Positions 11,154 through 20,800 of a stretch of 64,000 nt of DNA are shown here, piece by piece. Position 1 is the stretch's first letter, and each line of letters opens with the position of its first letter. Position numbers and translations under genes: made by a program. The notes under the pieces are model-generated. The model was not told the DNA's origin and did not search any database. It saw nothing but the letters and a program-made list of their open reading frames with translations. Source of the stretch: Diphasiastrum complanatum (lineage: Eukaryota > Streptophyta > Lycopodiopsida > Lycopodiales > Lycopodiaceae); contig CM055096.1 in assembly GCA_029204225.1 (NCBI GenBank), positions 69,399,444 to 69,463,443 on the forward strand, read 5' to 3'.

Positions 11154-12282
11154 TGCTTTTGTTTGGACTTCTGATTGTCAGTTCACCTTTGACACTCTTC
11201 GTCGTGCTGTTGTGGAGGCCTCTGTCCTGTGTTTACCACAGTTTGATCAGAAATTTATTGTTGAGACCGATGCTAGTAATGTTGGTTTGGGTGCCTTGCT
11301 TCGTCAGTCTCAGTGTATTATTGCTTATGAGTCGCGTCGTTTACGCTCTTATGAGCAACGTTATTATGTTCATGAGAAAGAGCTTCTTGCCATTATATAT
11401 GCTCTTAAGAAGTGGCGCCATTACCTGTACCATGTTCCTTTTGATATCGTTACTGATCATCAGTCCTTACGTTATCTCTTCTCCCAGCGTGATCTTAGTG
11501 ATCGTCAGTTTCGTTGGTTGCAGTTTTTACAATCTTTTGATTTTTCTATTTTGTATCGTCCTGGTCGTGCTAACACTGCTGCTGACGCATTGTCTAGACT
11601 TCCTGCTTTATTGAATACCCTTGTTGCCACGATCCCTTCCTGGTTTGATGATCTTCCATCTTCTTATTTTACATGTTCTGATTTTCGTGATGTTGATAGT
11701 TCTGCTCCACCTATGTCGTCTTCACCTCATCAGGCTTATTCCATTGTTGACCACCGTCTTTATCATTATGGTTCTCTTTGTATTCCTAGTTCTTTGGGTA
11801 TCCGTTCTCAGTTGTTGTCGGATGCTCATTCGTCCCCAGTTGGGGGTCATTTTGGTTTTCAGAAGTCTTATGCTCGTCTTAAGGATCATTTCTATTGGCC
11901 ATCCCTTAGGAAAGAGCTTGTTGTACTTATTCGTACCTGTCATTTCTGCTTACGTAATAAGTACTCCCGTGCTAAGTCCGTTGGTTTGCTTCAGAGTTGG
12001 CCTATTCCTCACCGCCAGTGGACTGATATTTCTATGGACTTCATCATTGGCCTTCCCCGCACCCGTCGTGGTCACGATTCATGTATGGTGGTAGTTGACA
12101 GGTTCTCAAAACAGGCACATTTCATACCCGTCCGCAGTACTATCACAGCAGAGCAGTGTGCACGCTTGTTCCTTTCAGAGATATTTCGCCTACATGGGTT
12201 TCCTCGTACTATCCTTTCTGATCGGGATAGTAAGTTTACATCATTGTTCTGGACAGAGCTTATGCGTATATTGGATGTATAG
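11110..12282 (+). pseudogene. Chromovirus RNase H and integrase catalytic core
   Basis: This continues the polyprotein in another frame after the shift near 11110. RNase H is shown by VETDASNVGLGALL (near 11260), YYVHEKELLAI and TDHQSLRYLF. The integrase zinc-binding HHCC domain is at about 11828-11965 (VGGHFGFQKSY ... CHFCLRNK). The catalytic core follows with ISMDFIIGLPR and ILSDRDSKFTS (two of the D,D,E residues). The frame ends at a TAG at 12280-12282, before the catalytic glutamate. A single nonsense codon accounts for the end, because homology continues at once downstream. Confidence 0.9.
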
Positions 12283-13222
12283 CTTTTTATGGGGTCTGCT
12301 TATCATTCTACTTCTGATGGGCAGTCTGAGGTCCTTAACAGGATCCTTGAGGATTATTTGCGCCATTTTGTTACTCCTTCAGGGAAGGATTGGGATCAAC
12401 ACTTATGTTTGGCAGAGTATAGCTATAACAGCTCTGTTAGTACCAGCACCGGCGTTGAGAATACACCTCCAATAAGTTTAAAGACTTTTGTGAGAGAGAG
12501 GGAATACAAAGAGAATTTTACCTCATGGTTATGCACCTCTTTTACCTGGTATTCCTCTTCCTCCCGAGGATACACCTGTGACACTGTCTTTATTTCTATC
12601 AGGTGCTCGCGAGCTTATTCTCCAGGCCAGTTCCCATTTGCAGCAGGTCCAGCAGCGCTATCAGGCTTCAGTTGATCGTCATCGACGTCATGTTGAGTTT
12701 CATGTTGGTGATATGGTATATCTACGCCTACGGTTTGCACGTCATCATTTTATTCAGGGCCATGCTTCTACTGAGAAGCTTGCACCACGTTATTATGGGC
12801 CTTATTGTATATTGGAGGTTCTTAGTCCAGTTACATATCGTCTTCAGCTTCCTGCTTCCACACGTGCCTGTGATATATTCCATGTCAGTTTATTACGTGC
12901 TGCTATTGAGGATGATGCTCCTCGTGATGTTGAGTTTCCTACTGCACCGGATCTCTTTCCTTTATTACCTGCTGCTATCCTTCAGGTGCGTTTGCATCAT
13001 AGTCGATGCCGCCAACAGATTCAGTTCCTAGTCCAGTGGGATGGTCGTCCTGTTGAGGAGGCCACATGGGAGCCTATTGATGTCTTTTATCATACACCGT
13101 CACTTGCGGATCAGGCTCGTGCTCTTGCCGCACTTGTTGATTCCTCTACATCAGCTGTTGCTCCAGTTGTTACTACACCAGATGCTGTTCCAGTTGATCC
13201 TCCAGGGCTTGTTGTTACTTGA
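12283..13222 (+). pseudogene. Chromovirus integrase C-terminus and chromodomain
   Basis: 12283-12470 continues the integrase (SAYHSTSDGQSEVLNR, then WDQHLCLAEYSYNSS). 12475-12530 is foreign to the family (purine-rich, gagagagagg). From 12578 a 214-codon frame gives the integrase tail (VGDMVYLRLRFARHH, APRYYGPYCILEV). It ends with a chromodomain, FLVQWDGRPVEEATWEP, at about residues 149-165 of that frame. Chromodomains of this type are thought to steer integration to chromatin marks. The stop is at 13220-13222. Confidence 0.88.
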
Positions 13223-13255
13223 TCCAGTCCTTTATGGCAGTTGGGTCTTATTTTT

Positions 13256-13266
13256 GTGTCGGGGAG
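13256..13266 (+). other. Polypurine tract
   Basis: gtgtcggggag, directly before the 3-prime LTR, is the usual position and composition for plus-strand DNA priming in chromoviruses. Confidence 0.75.
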
Positions 13267-13717
13267 AGTTATGGACTCGGCTCATTACATTCGCCATGTC
13301 CATTTACATTTACTTTACTTCATGCATAGGCAGGCTTTGGGCCCTTTTTTATTCATTATTTGACATTTAGACTATATGGTTGGCCTTGGGCCCTATTATT
13401 GACATTTAGACCATATTATTGGCCTTGGGCCCTATGATTTACTATATTGGTTATTTGGTCATATTATTGAGAGTGGGGGCCTTCTTGGAGGGCGCACTAT
13501 TTTCCCTCTCAGTTTGGCCCTAGCCACTGAAAGCTTCCTTTTAGGGCTTCCTCTTGGCTATAAGTAGGGATTCTGTGTCATTTGTTACTTGGCTTATGAT
13601 ATGATCTCCTTCTTTAGTCTCTTTAAGCTTTCTCTCTCCTGCTTTCTAGGGTTAAGTCTTGCTTATGTGATGCTTTCATAGACTAAATCTAGATCAGCCG
13701 TGGCTACGTTCATAACT
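13267..13717 (+). repeat. 3-prime LTR of chromovirus
   Basis: It is 451 bp with AGTTATG...CATAACT ends. By eye it differs from the 5-prime LTR at seven single bases and by no indels. It is followed by the target duplication GTTAG (13718-13722). Confidence 0.92.
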
Positions 13718-13890
13718 GTTAGGGGATTGTCATTTTGTACAGTTCGTTATCCAAGGTGCAGGTCAACCAGATTCACATTTTTTGCCTTTTGGGGGCAATG
13801 ATCAATACCCATTTCACCCAGGTATTTGGCTAGGAAGATTTGTAAGAAAGCAATGGTCAAAAAGGTCTTTCCAGTGCCTGGGGAAATCTA
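13718..13890 (-). pseudogene. SNF2/CLSY-like helicase pseudogene, motif I part
   Basis: The minus strand reads SPGTGKTFLTIAFLQIFLAKY (about 13825-13885). This is a Walker A (motif I) GxGKT followed by the hydrophobic helix typical of SNF2 remodellers, closest in feel to plant CLSY/DRD1 proteins. A stop lies just upstream (…DFAP, stop, ISPG) and another 17 codons downstream. The plus-strand reading frame over 13782-14066 is only the complement of this region. Motif VI lies beyond the gypsy element at 6870-7137. Confidence 0.7.
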
Positions 13891-14676
13891 GGGTGCGAAA
13901 TCGGGCGTCCTATCTTTGGCACAACTACGTAAACTGCATGCAGGATCAAGCTCAAGACCAGAAGATTTTTGGGGGAAGTGAATGCTCAGCATCTCAAGAA
14001 GGACCAGTTGTGACTCCACTTCCAAAACTGCATAAGAACATGCAAACAAAAATGTTCTACTGTTGAAGCTTTCTTGAGAATTGCAGTTTTACTTCTCCAT
14101 GAAAAAGGTACATACACAAGTGAGTTTTTTTTCATTAGTGAAAGAGCTGCTCATTACAACAACACAGACTTTGCAAATTTTATCTGGAAAGTCATTAATT
14201 CCTCCTTCTTCAAATCCACATCAAATGTTTTTAGGGCGATTTCAGAGACAACACCCTCTGATTTCCAATCAGTGGATTTTCCTGCCCGACGACGAAGGAC
14301 CCTTTCCCGAACCATGGCCATCTGTTCTGCGGTGAAGTTAATTCCAATCCGCTATGTTTCCTCGCCCTCGCCAGCGGAGGTAGGGGGGAGCAGGTTCGAG
14401 AGTCGCAGGGAACGTGGCTGCAACTCTGATAGTCGCGTCATTATCTCTCGCTGGCACTCGTGAAATTCTGCTTCTTGCTTTCGATGTCGTTTGTTGTGTC
14501 GGCGGACATCTTCCAAGAGCTTCTCTGTCTGGACACAAAGAAGACCGTCAAGCGAAATCCCACGATGGAAATAAACTGTGAAAAACAAAAAAGAAGCCTA
14601 TATTGCAAGCGAACAGGTACAGAACAAACACTCACATCAGTTGGTGTGCGCCCTGCCATCTCCCACTGGATTCTTC

Positions 14677-14680
<4 letters not shown>
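13891..14680 (-). other. Exon-like CpG-richer stretch, function unknown
   Basis: 14270-14590 is CpG-richer than its surroundings and open in more than one minus-strand frame. 14352-14588 reads TEKLLEDVRRHNKRHRKQEA, a charged, possibly coiled-coil segment. Next to it in another frame is EQMAMVRERVLRRRAGKSTD (about 14270-14330). These may be further broken pieces of the SNF2-like gene or another host exon. I do not recognise them. Confidence 0.35.
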
Positions 14681-14740
<60 letters not shown>

Positions 14741-14768
14741 ATACTCTAAACTTCTTTCTCTTGAAGCT

Positions 14769-15413
14769 ATGATCCAATCTGTGCAATCTCATCTTCAGAA
14801 ACTAGATTCGTCTATTGATGATCTCAAGAAAGAAGTTACGGCTATCAAAATCGAAGCTTCCTCTCATTCGACTACTTCAGCTAAGATCCACCAGCTTGAA
14901 AGTCAAGTGGAATAGCATCATACCGCTGTCTGATCCTGGGCAGATGTGCTTAAAGGTCCTAATATTGTTGTTCTACCACCTCCCTTCATTTATCTCAGCT
15001 ACGTTCATAGAGAGCGTTTGCGAGAGCAAAAGGCTCTTAATGTCCGAGTCAGAGGTATTATGAACTCCCATGATGCTGTTGGTGAAGCTAAAAAGTTTCT
15101 TGAAGAGAATCTTCAGCACCACCACAATGATATGGATACGGCATGGCGGCCTAAGAAAGACCCAGGTACTCCTGTCATATGCTTTGCATCTGCAACAGGT
15201 CGTCATGAAGTGCTAGGAAAGAGATCTACACTGCGGGGCACTACAATATACCTGGATGAAGACCTTACTTTCGTTCAGGTTCAAGAACGGAAAAAGGCAA
15301 AACAGGAGGCTCTAACCAATGGAAAGCGGCTGATCTATAGGGATGGTATCATTCGTTTTGTAGATATTAAACCTGCTGCTATTAATGAGATATCTGAGAT
15401 TGTTCAGAGTTAG
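14769..15413 (+). pseudogene. LINE ORF1-like protein (coiled coil plus RNA-binding domain)
   Basis: From ATG 14769 (MIQSVQSHLQKLDSSIDDLK) the protein starts with a heptad-rich coiled coil. After two in-frame stops (14913-14915 and 14931-14933) it continues SWADVLKGPN, then ALNVRVRGIMNS, a basic globular region and the conserved block TIYLDEDLTFVQVQERKKAK ... KRLIYRDGIIRFVD. The block matches 24776-25345, 45985-46190 and 61468-62481. Plant LINE ORF1 proteins bind element RNA; this copy has two nonsense codons. Confidence 0.7.
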
Positions 15414-15580
15414 TGAGAGAGTTAGAGCACTGAAGAGATGCCAGTTGAATCTGTAAATGGTCTTCGTACCATATAATCCTGGACATTATCCTCTTCTTAG
15501 TTAGTTTGGTTTTAGTTATGTTGTTTGACGGCATTGCTCCGTCTTGGTTCCACTTTTTTGGGTGTACTTGTTCGTCTTAT

Positions 15581-15613
15581 ATGCCTTTTGGCATGGAAAA
15601 GACGTTAATAAAG
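15581..15613 (+). other. LINE-family 3-prime hairpin and polyadenylation-like tail
   Basis: ATGCC-TTTT-GGCAT can form a 5-bp stem with a 4-base loop. It is followed by GGAAAAGACGTTAATAAAG and then (TTC)n and (CT)n. The same module is at 17838-17851 (minus), 23774-23786 (plus) and 61289-61302 (minus). Confidence 0.75.
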
Positions 15614-15653
15614 CTTCTTCTTCTTCTTCTTCTCTCTCTCCCTAAACCCAATA

Positions 15654-15765
<112 letters not shown>

Positions 15766-15859
15766 TTTTAGGGTTTAGGAAAAACTTTTTTTTTTGGTTA
15801 AATATTCGTCCGGATGTGGACGCGCCAGCTGGACGCATCCAGCGTCCCAAAAAACTGTA

Positions 15860-16305
15860 GTAGATCTTCAGTCTTCCGCATCTCCAGCCCGATCAGCATC
15901 CACATATCCCTGTAAATCATCCAGTCTACCATAGAGAATACCAAATCTCAAAGTGTCCTGGATATATATGAGTATTTGCTTAGCAGCTTTTCAATGAATC
16001 TGCTTAGGCTTAGCCATAAACTGACTAACGATACTCACAGCATAAGCAATATCTGGTCTTGTAGTAGTTAGATAGATTAAGTTTCCAACAAGCTTTCTAT
16101 ATAACGTCTCATCTACATCTTGATCTTCCTCAACTTTAGTAAGCTTACATCCACTATCATATGGTGTAGAAATAGGCTTGCACTCTGACATATTGAACTT
16201 TTCAAGAAGTTCATGAGCATACTTAGATTGAGAAATAAATAGTCCCTGTGCTACTCTCCATACCTCAATCCCAAGAAAATATTGTAGTGAACCAAGATCT
16301 TTCAT
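15860..16305 (-). pseudogene. Ty1/copia reverse transcriptase-RNase H remnant
   Basis: The minus strand reads MKDLGSLQYFLGIEVWR, then GLFISQSKYAHELLEKF and TRPDIAYAVSIVSQFM. This is the conserved end of copia reverse transcriptase. It runs into the RNase H start (GYVDADRAGDAED) near 15890-15935 after a stop at 15991. The upstream catalytic part and the rest of the element are missing. Confidence 0.85.
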
Positions 16306-16952
16306 ATCAAACTCTGATGAGAGATCCCTAATCCTGTAATAATAAGATCATGATTTATATCAAGGATTGATTTCAATCTTACTTCCTTGCGGTTTTTGAA
16401 GAGTTATACTCATATAAATTTGATAACTTGATCGTTACCACTGGTCATTTTGAGTAACTAGTCATACTAGCACCAAAGTTGCAGGCCACGTTCCGGATCG
16501 CGTTTAGGGATTTCCCGTTAGGGTTTCCCAATATTTTTTTTTAAAATTTCAAGTTTGTCATCAATTATCAAGAGTAGTTACTGATCCTAAGCTGTTGAAA
16601 CCCTACTTTTTGTGTCATTTGCATCCTACATAGAGACTTTTTCTCACATAATTAATCCAAAGGAATACAAGGCAACAACTATCTTGTTGGAGGGCATCAT
16701 TACCCTCTTACTGCTTAAATAGGTAAAGTGATTACTCTTCTTTGGACGACTCAATGCCAATCAGCCTTTGATCAGCTTAATAGTCTTTTGGCTTGGTCAG
16801 ATAACAAGTCCATCTCCACTACAAGATACAACTGCTGAAATGTATGCCAAAACTATGATGTAACTTGTTTTTCTTTTGGATGCACATGTTACGATTGTGT
16901 GCTAGCAGTCAGGAGAGTTGTGAATGTTGGAACATTTTTACATCTGCTGCAG
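16306..16952 (+). other. Non-coding, probably AP-1 sigma upstream intron
   Basis: No coding signal. It ends in acatttttacatctgctgcag, a good splice acceptor. The gene's start-codon exon must lie upstream of it, but no convincing ATG followed by a GT donor was found before the repeats. Confidence 0.5.
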
Positions 16953-17731
16953 ATTCATTTTGTGCTGCTATTCAGCAGACAGGGTAAAGTTCGATTGACT
17001 AAGTGGTACTCTCCATACTCTCAGAAAGAAAGAGCAAAGGTTTTTGCTTCACCTTTCTCTAAAAGTGATCATCTCCATAGCCTGTTGCCAAAGTTTTCGT
17101 TTGAGGGGCTTTTCTGATCATTAGTAGCAGCAGATTTTGATCACGGATTTCTGTCATGTTATGCCACATTGTCAGGTGATTCGTGAGCTCAGTGGAGTCA
17201 TTCTTCCCAGAGGCCCAAAACTTTGCAATTTTGTGGAATGGCGAGGAGTGAAAGTTGTTTATAAACGGTCTTCTCATATATTATTTCCAAAAGTTTTTTA
17301 TTACTACTTAAATGTAGATTTTTATTCTATTGGCTGCACATATCAGTCTATTGCTGCAACTTTTACAGCACATTAGATTCAAGAATCAACTGAAGAGTGG
17401 CAATTCCTAGGATTGACATAGTTTTTGGCTCTAATGTTACAGAGCTACTGTGTATAATAGAAGTTATAGTTGAAGATGCTAGTTGTTTGATACTGTGTGA
17501 GTGCAGGTATGCAAGCCTTTATTTCTGTATGTGCATTGATTCAGAAGACAATGAACTTGAGTGCCTCGAGATTATCCACCATTATGTTCAGATTTTGGAT
17601 CGTTATTTTGGCAATGTAAGTTCTAAAAACTAAGATGTGTTTTGGAGTGAATTCTGATAACATACTTGCCGCATAGCAAAGGAACAATTCCGGTACATGA
17701 TGTGATGTGATGTGATGTGCATGTGTGTGTG

Positions 17732-17817
<86 letters not shown>

Positions 17818-20800
17818 GCTTTTTTAATGCCTTTTCCATGCCAAAAGGCATATAAGACGAAAGATATATATATTAAGTTTGTGGTAACCATGGGAGTGTA
17901 TAAAACAACTTCAAAACAATAATGAAGAAAAAAATACATTGCCTCTAACTATAATCTCTCTGGGGGTACCTTGGAAACGGCTGGTCTCAATAGCCAACTG
18001 ATGTGAATCGTGATGAGACTCGTAGTTGTTCCATTATGAATCTAAGACCGTGAGATAATCCAGAATCAAGATAGCATGGTAAAACTGGGAGTCCGACCGC
18101 ATCTATTTATAGAAAGTGAGTCCGGTAGTAGTCACGTTTGACGCCTTGCTGGCCCTGCCATGGTTGAACAAAATATGCTCAATATAAGAAGCGTCTGATA
18201 TAATCATGGGTGCCTGATGGAAGATGTGTGATACAAATGGCAAGTGTATCATGTAACTGAGTCTAGCTAGACAAGGGAAGCCTGGCCCTTCCCAGGTCTA
18301 GTGGAAGTTGCCTATCTCATGCCAAATATAAGACCAATAAAGAGCAGCCCTAGATAATTGGAGGATGATACAATATCTCTAGTCACTACATGAAGGCCCT
18401 GGATGTATCGCAGACCATAACCTTGGTCTTCATTAGTTGTGGAGACAAGAATCACATCATTAGCATAAAGAAGGATGGCAATTAGAATATTACCAAGTCT
18501 ACAACCTGCACCACTAACTATTGAATAACTCTCTCTAGCCGTATATATAATCCAAACAAGGTAGGTGAGAGGAAACAACCCCCCTTCACCCCAGTGGTAC
18601 TCCAAATTTGCTATGAAATGCCAATGACACTCCAAAATCAACCCAAAACTCTCTCATAAAGTGCCATCATTGCCAAAACCATGTTAATGGAGAAACCAAG
18701 GTCACATAACGGTTGCATGAGACGGCGGACCGTGGAACAAAGTGAAAGGCTTTCATGAAGTCAACAAAACAATTGTAGACCCGCTCTCTCTTTTTTCTGG
18801 CCTCCTAGATGATAGCCCGAAGAGTGAAGACATGATTTTTAGTGGAATAATGAGCTCGGAAACTTGCCTAACCCAATGCATGTAGTCTCTTGGTCTCAGC
18901 CTCAAAACTCACTGCTGACTGAAGAATGGAGGCATATAGTTTCACAATAATGTGTCCACTCATGATGGTATAGTAGTTACCAGGATTCATGGGGTCACAC
19001 CAGTTTTGTGGATGGGATGAATGAACGGCTCGGTTGAGCAAAGCGGCTGAAAGTATGTCTGCAACATGGATCAATAATTCGAATTCAAGGTCGTCAATAT
19101 CTGGGTTATGGTGGGTCTTCATTCTCTTGATGGCTAATAGGACCATGTCAGAGGTGAAGAAGGTGAACTCACATGGACGGGGGGAGATGGAGATGGGCAT
19201 GCTAGTGGGTACGTTGTATAATGTAGTGGCATATGTAGTCCAGGTATGTAGATCTTCAAGGAGAGGAGGTGAAGCATAGGGGATAAACTCACGCCAAAAA
19301 GCAGCTATGGATGAACTAAAAAGAGAATTGACAAGTCATTTCCCGTCCTATGTTTCATATACATGTTTTCTACGACAAAGTGTGTGGTGAAGAGATCAAT
19401 GTGCTATATAAAGAAGATGGGGTTCATGTAAATGTGCATGGACAGCACGGAGATGAAGAGAGTGGCATTCGGTATCAAACCAAGGAGGTCATACGGGATG
19501 AGATGATGTGGGTTGGAGTCGATAAGGTTTAGATGTGAAAGCCAGCGATGCAACGATGTGGAGTGAGGCGGTGAGCTATGATAGCGAAAATGACAAAGGA
19601 GTGACGTAAGAGCTTTATGATATGTCATCTGACTCTTTTCCTCAAGGCATCTCTACGACAAATGGAAGATGGAAAGTGGATAATCAAGGTGGTGTTATCT
19701 TTTTTGGTATGCCTGAGGAACTAGAGGACCATGGTTGGGATGCCCTATGGAACAGTGTATATGTTGACGATGTGAAATATGATTGCATCTCAACTTGAGA
19801 GCGTTTGAAAAACATCTCTAAATCTGTAAAATAAAAATGCATTTATTGTAAACCTAAATACAAATACAATGATAAAGAGACAACATAGGTATTAACTATG
19901 AAATAGCTATGTATGATGATAATGTTGTTGCTGCTACTGAAGAAGGATGTAATACGAGCTACAGTGGGAGGTAAGGCTTTTATATGCTACTGACGTCAAG
20001 TGTGAGAGGGACCTCTTCTTGTGGCTATGGTGTAACGTTAGGAGGTGCATTGTCGTCATCTGGAGAAAAAGGAGGTGATATGAAGTTGTGTCTGGAGTAC
20101 TCTGATGCGAAGGTTGGAGACATTGTAATAAAAGTGTCTCTTGTATCATAAGTGCAACACAACATAGACCCTCATAGGTAACAAGTGAACACAAAGTGAC
20201 TAGTGTCTCGCGCAAATCTTGTAATGGGTTGGGTATGTGAAGAAAAGTGTTCCCCAGTTCCCACCTCATCTAGAGAGCATAACTGACAGATTCTATCCTC
20301 TCGTGGAATACTCTGAAACTTTCCAATCTCATCCTCAAGCTGATGCGAGGAGACTTGAAGCTAATCTAGTATCAATCTGAGACCATGTGATAACCTAGAA
20401 CATGGGTAGTATGGTAGCTTTGTAGATGACCCGTTTGATGTAATCATGGGTACCCAAGGGAAGGGCAATCATAGAGATGCCAAGTGTGTCAAGGATGCAG
20501 ATAAAGTAGGGGAGAGTGCATACGTCTGTTTCACTTAGGATATTAGTGATTGTTTTGGATGTGCTATCACACAATTTGAAACCTCCCACCACCCTCTTGT
20601 ATATAGCCATGACCACCAGCATGATATGAGGTTAGAATTACACATCCTTCACCCTCTAAATAAGCCTATGGTGTGGTATTGCATTGCAAGTTTATGTGAA
20701 TTCTACAAAGCAACAATATAGCCCAGCCTCCTTTTCTCCTATGTCTCGCCTCCTTGTTGAGTGCCCTATGAGTGAATTTATGGTCGGTGGTAGAGTGATG

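Larger units (their letters stand above)
7138..13717 (+). mobile_element. Complete Ty3/gypsy chromovirus (element 2)
   Basis: The element is 6,580 bp, flanked by the 5-bp duplication GTTAG at 7133-7137 and 13718-13722. It has 451-bp LTRs that differ at 7 positions by eye, so the insertion is fairly recent. Order: LTR, primer site, 870-bp leader, gag, protease, reverse transcriptase, RNase H, integrase, chromodomain, polypurine tract, LTR. This order and the chromodomain place it in the chromovirus branch. Three lesions (a frameshift near 11100, a stop at 12280-12282 and a scrambled stretch at about 12475-12530) disable pol. It sits inside the SNF2-like pseudogene. Confidence 0.95.
14681..15640 (+). 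mobile_element. ORF1-only LINE derivative (copy A)
   Basis: Order on the plus strand: (CT)n at 14681-14737; a short leader; an ORF1-type reading frame at 14769-15413; about 165 bp of 3-prime UTR; the hairpin ATGCCttttGGCAT at 15581-15594; AATAAAG at 15607-15613; then TTC and CT repeats. No reverse transcriptase lies between ORF1 and the tail, although a true LINE would have several kilobases there. The same arrangement occurs at 61262-63120 on the other strand, so it looks like a family architecture. It is comparable in idea to mammalian ORF1-only half-LINEs. Confidence 0.75.

Noticed and set aside
13782-14066. Plus-strand 94-codon frame as a host gene
   Set aside because: It has no ATG and is the complement of the SNF2-like motif I region, which gives a clear protein match on the minus strand.
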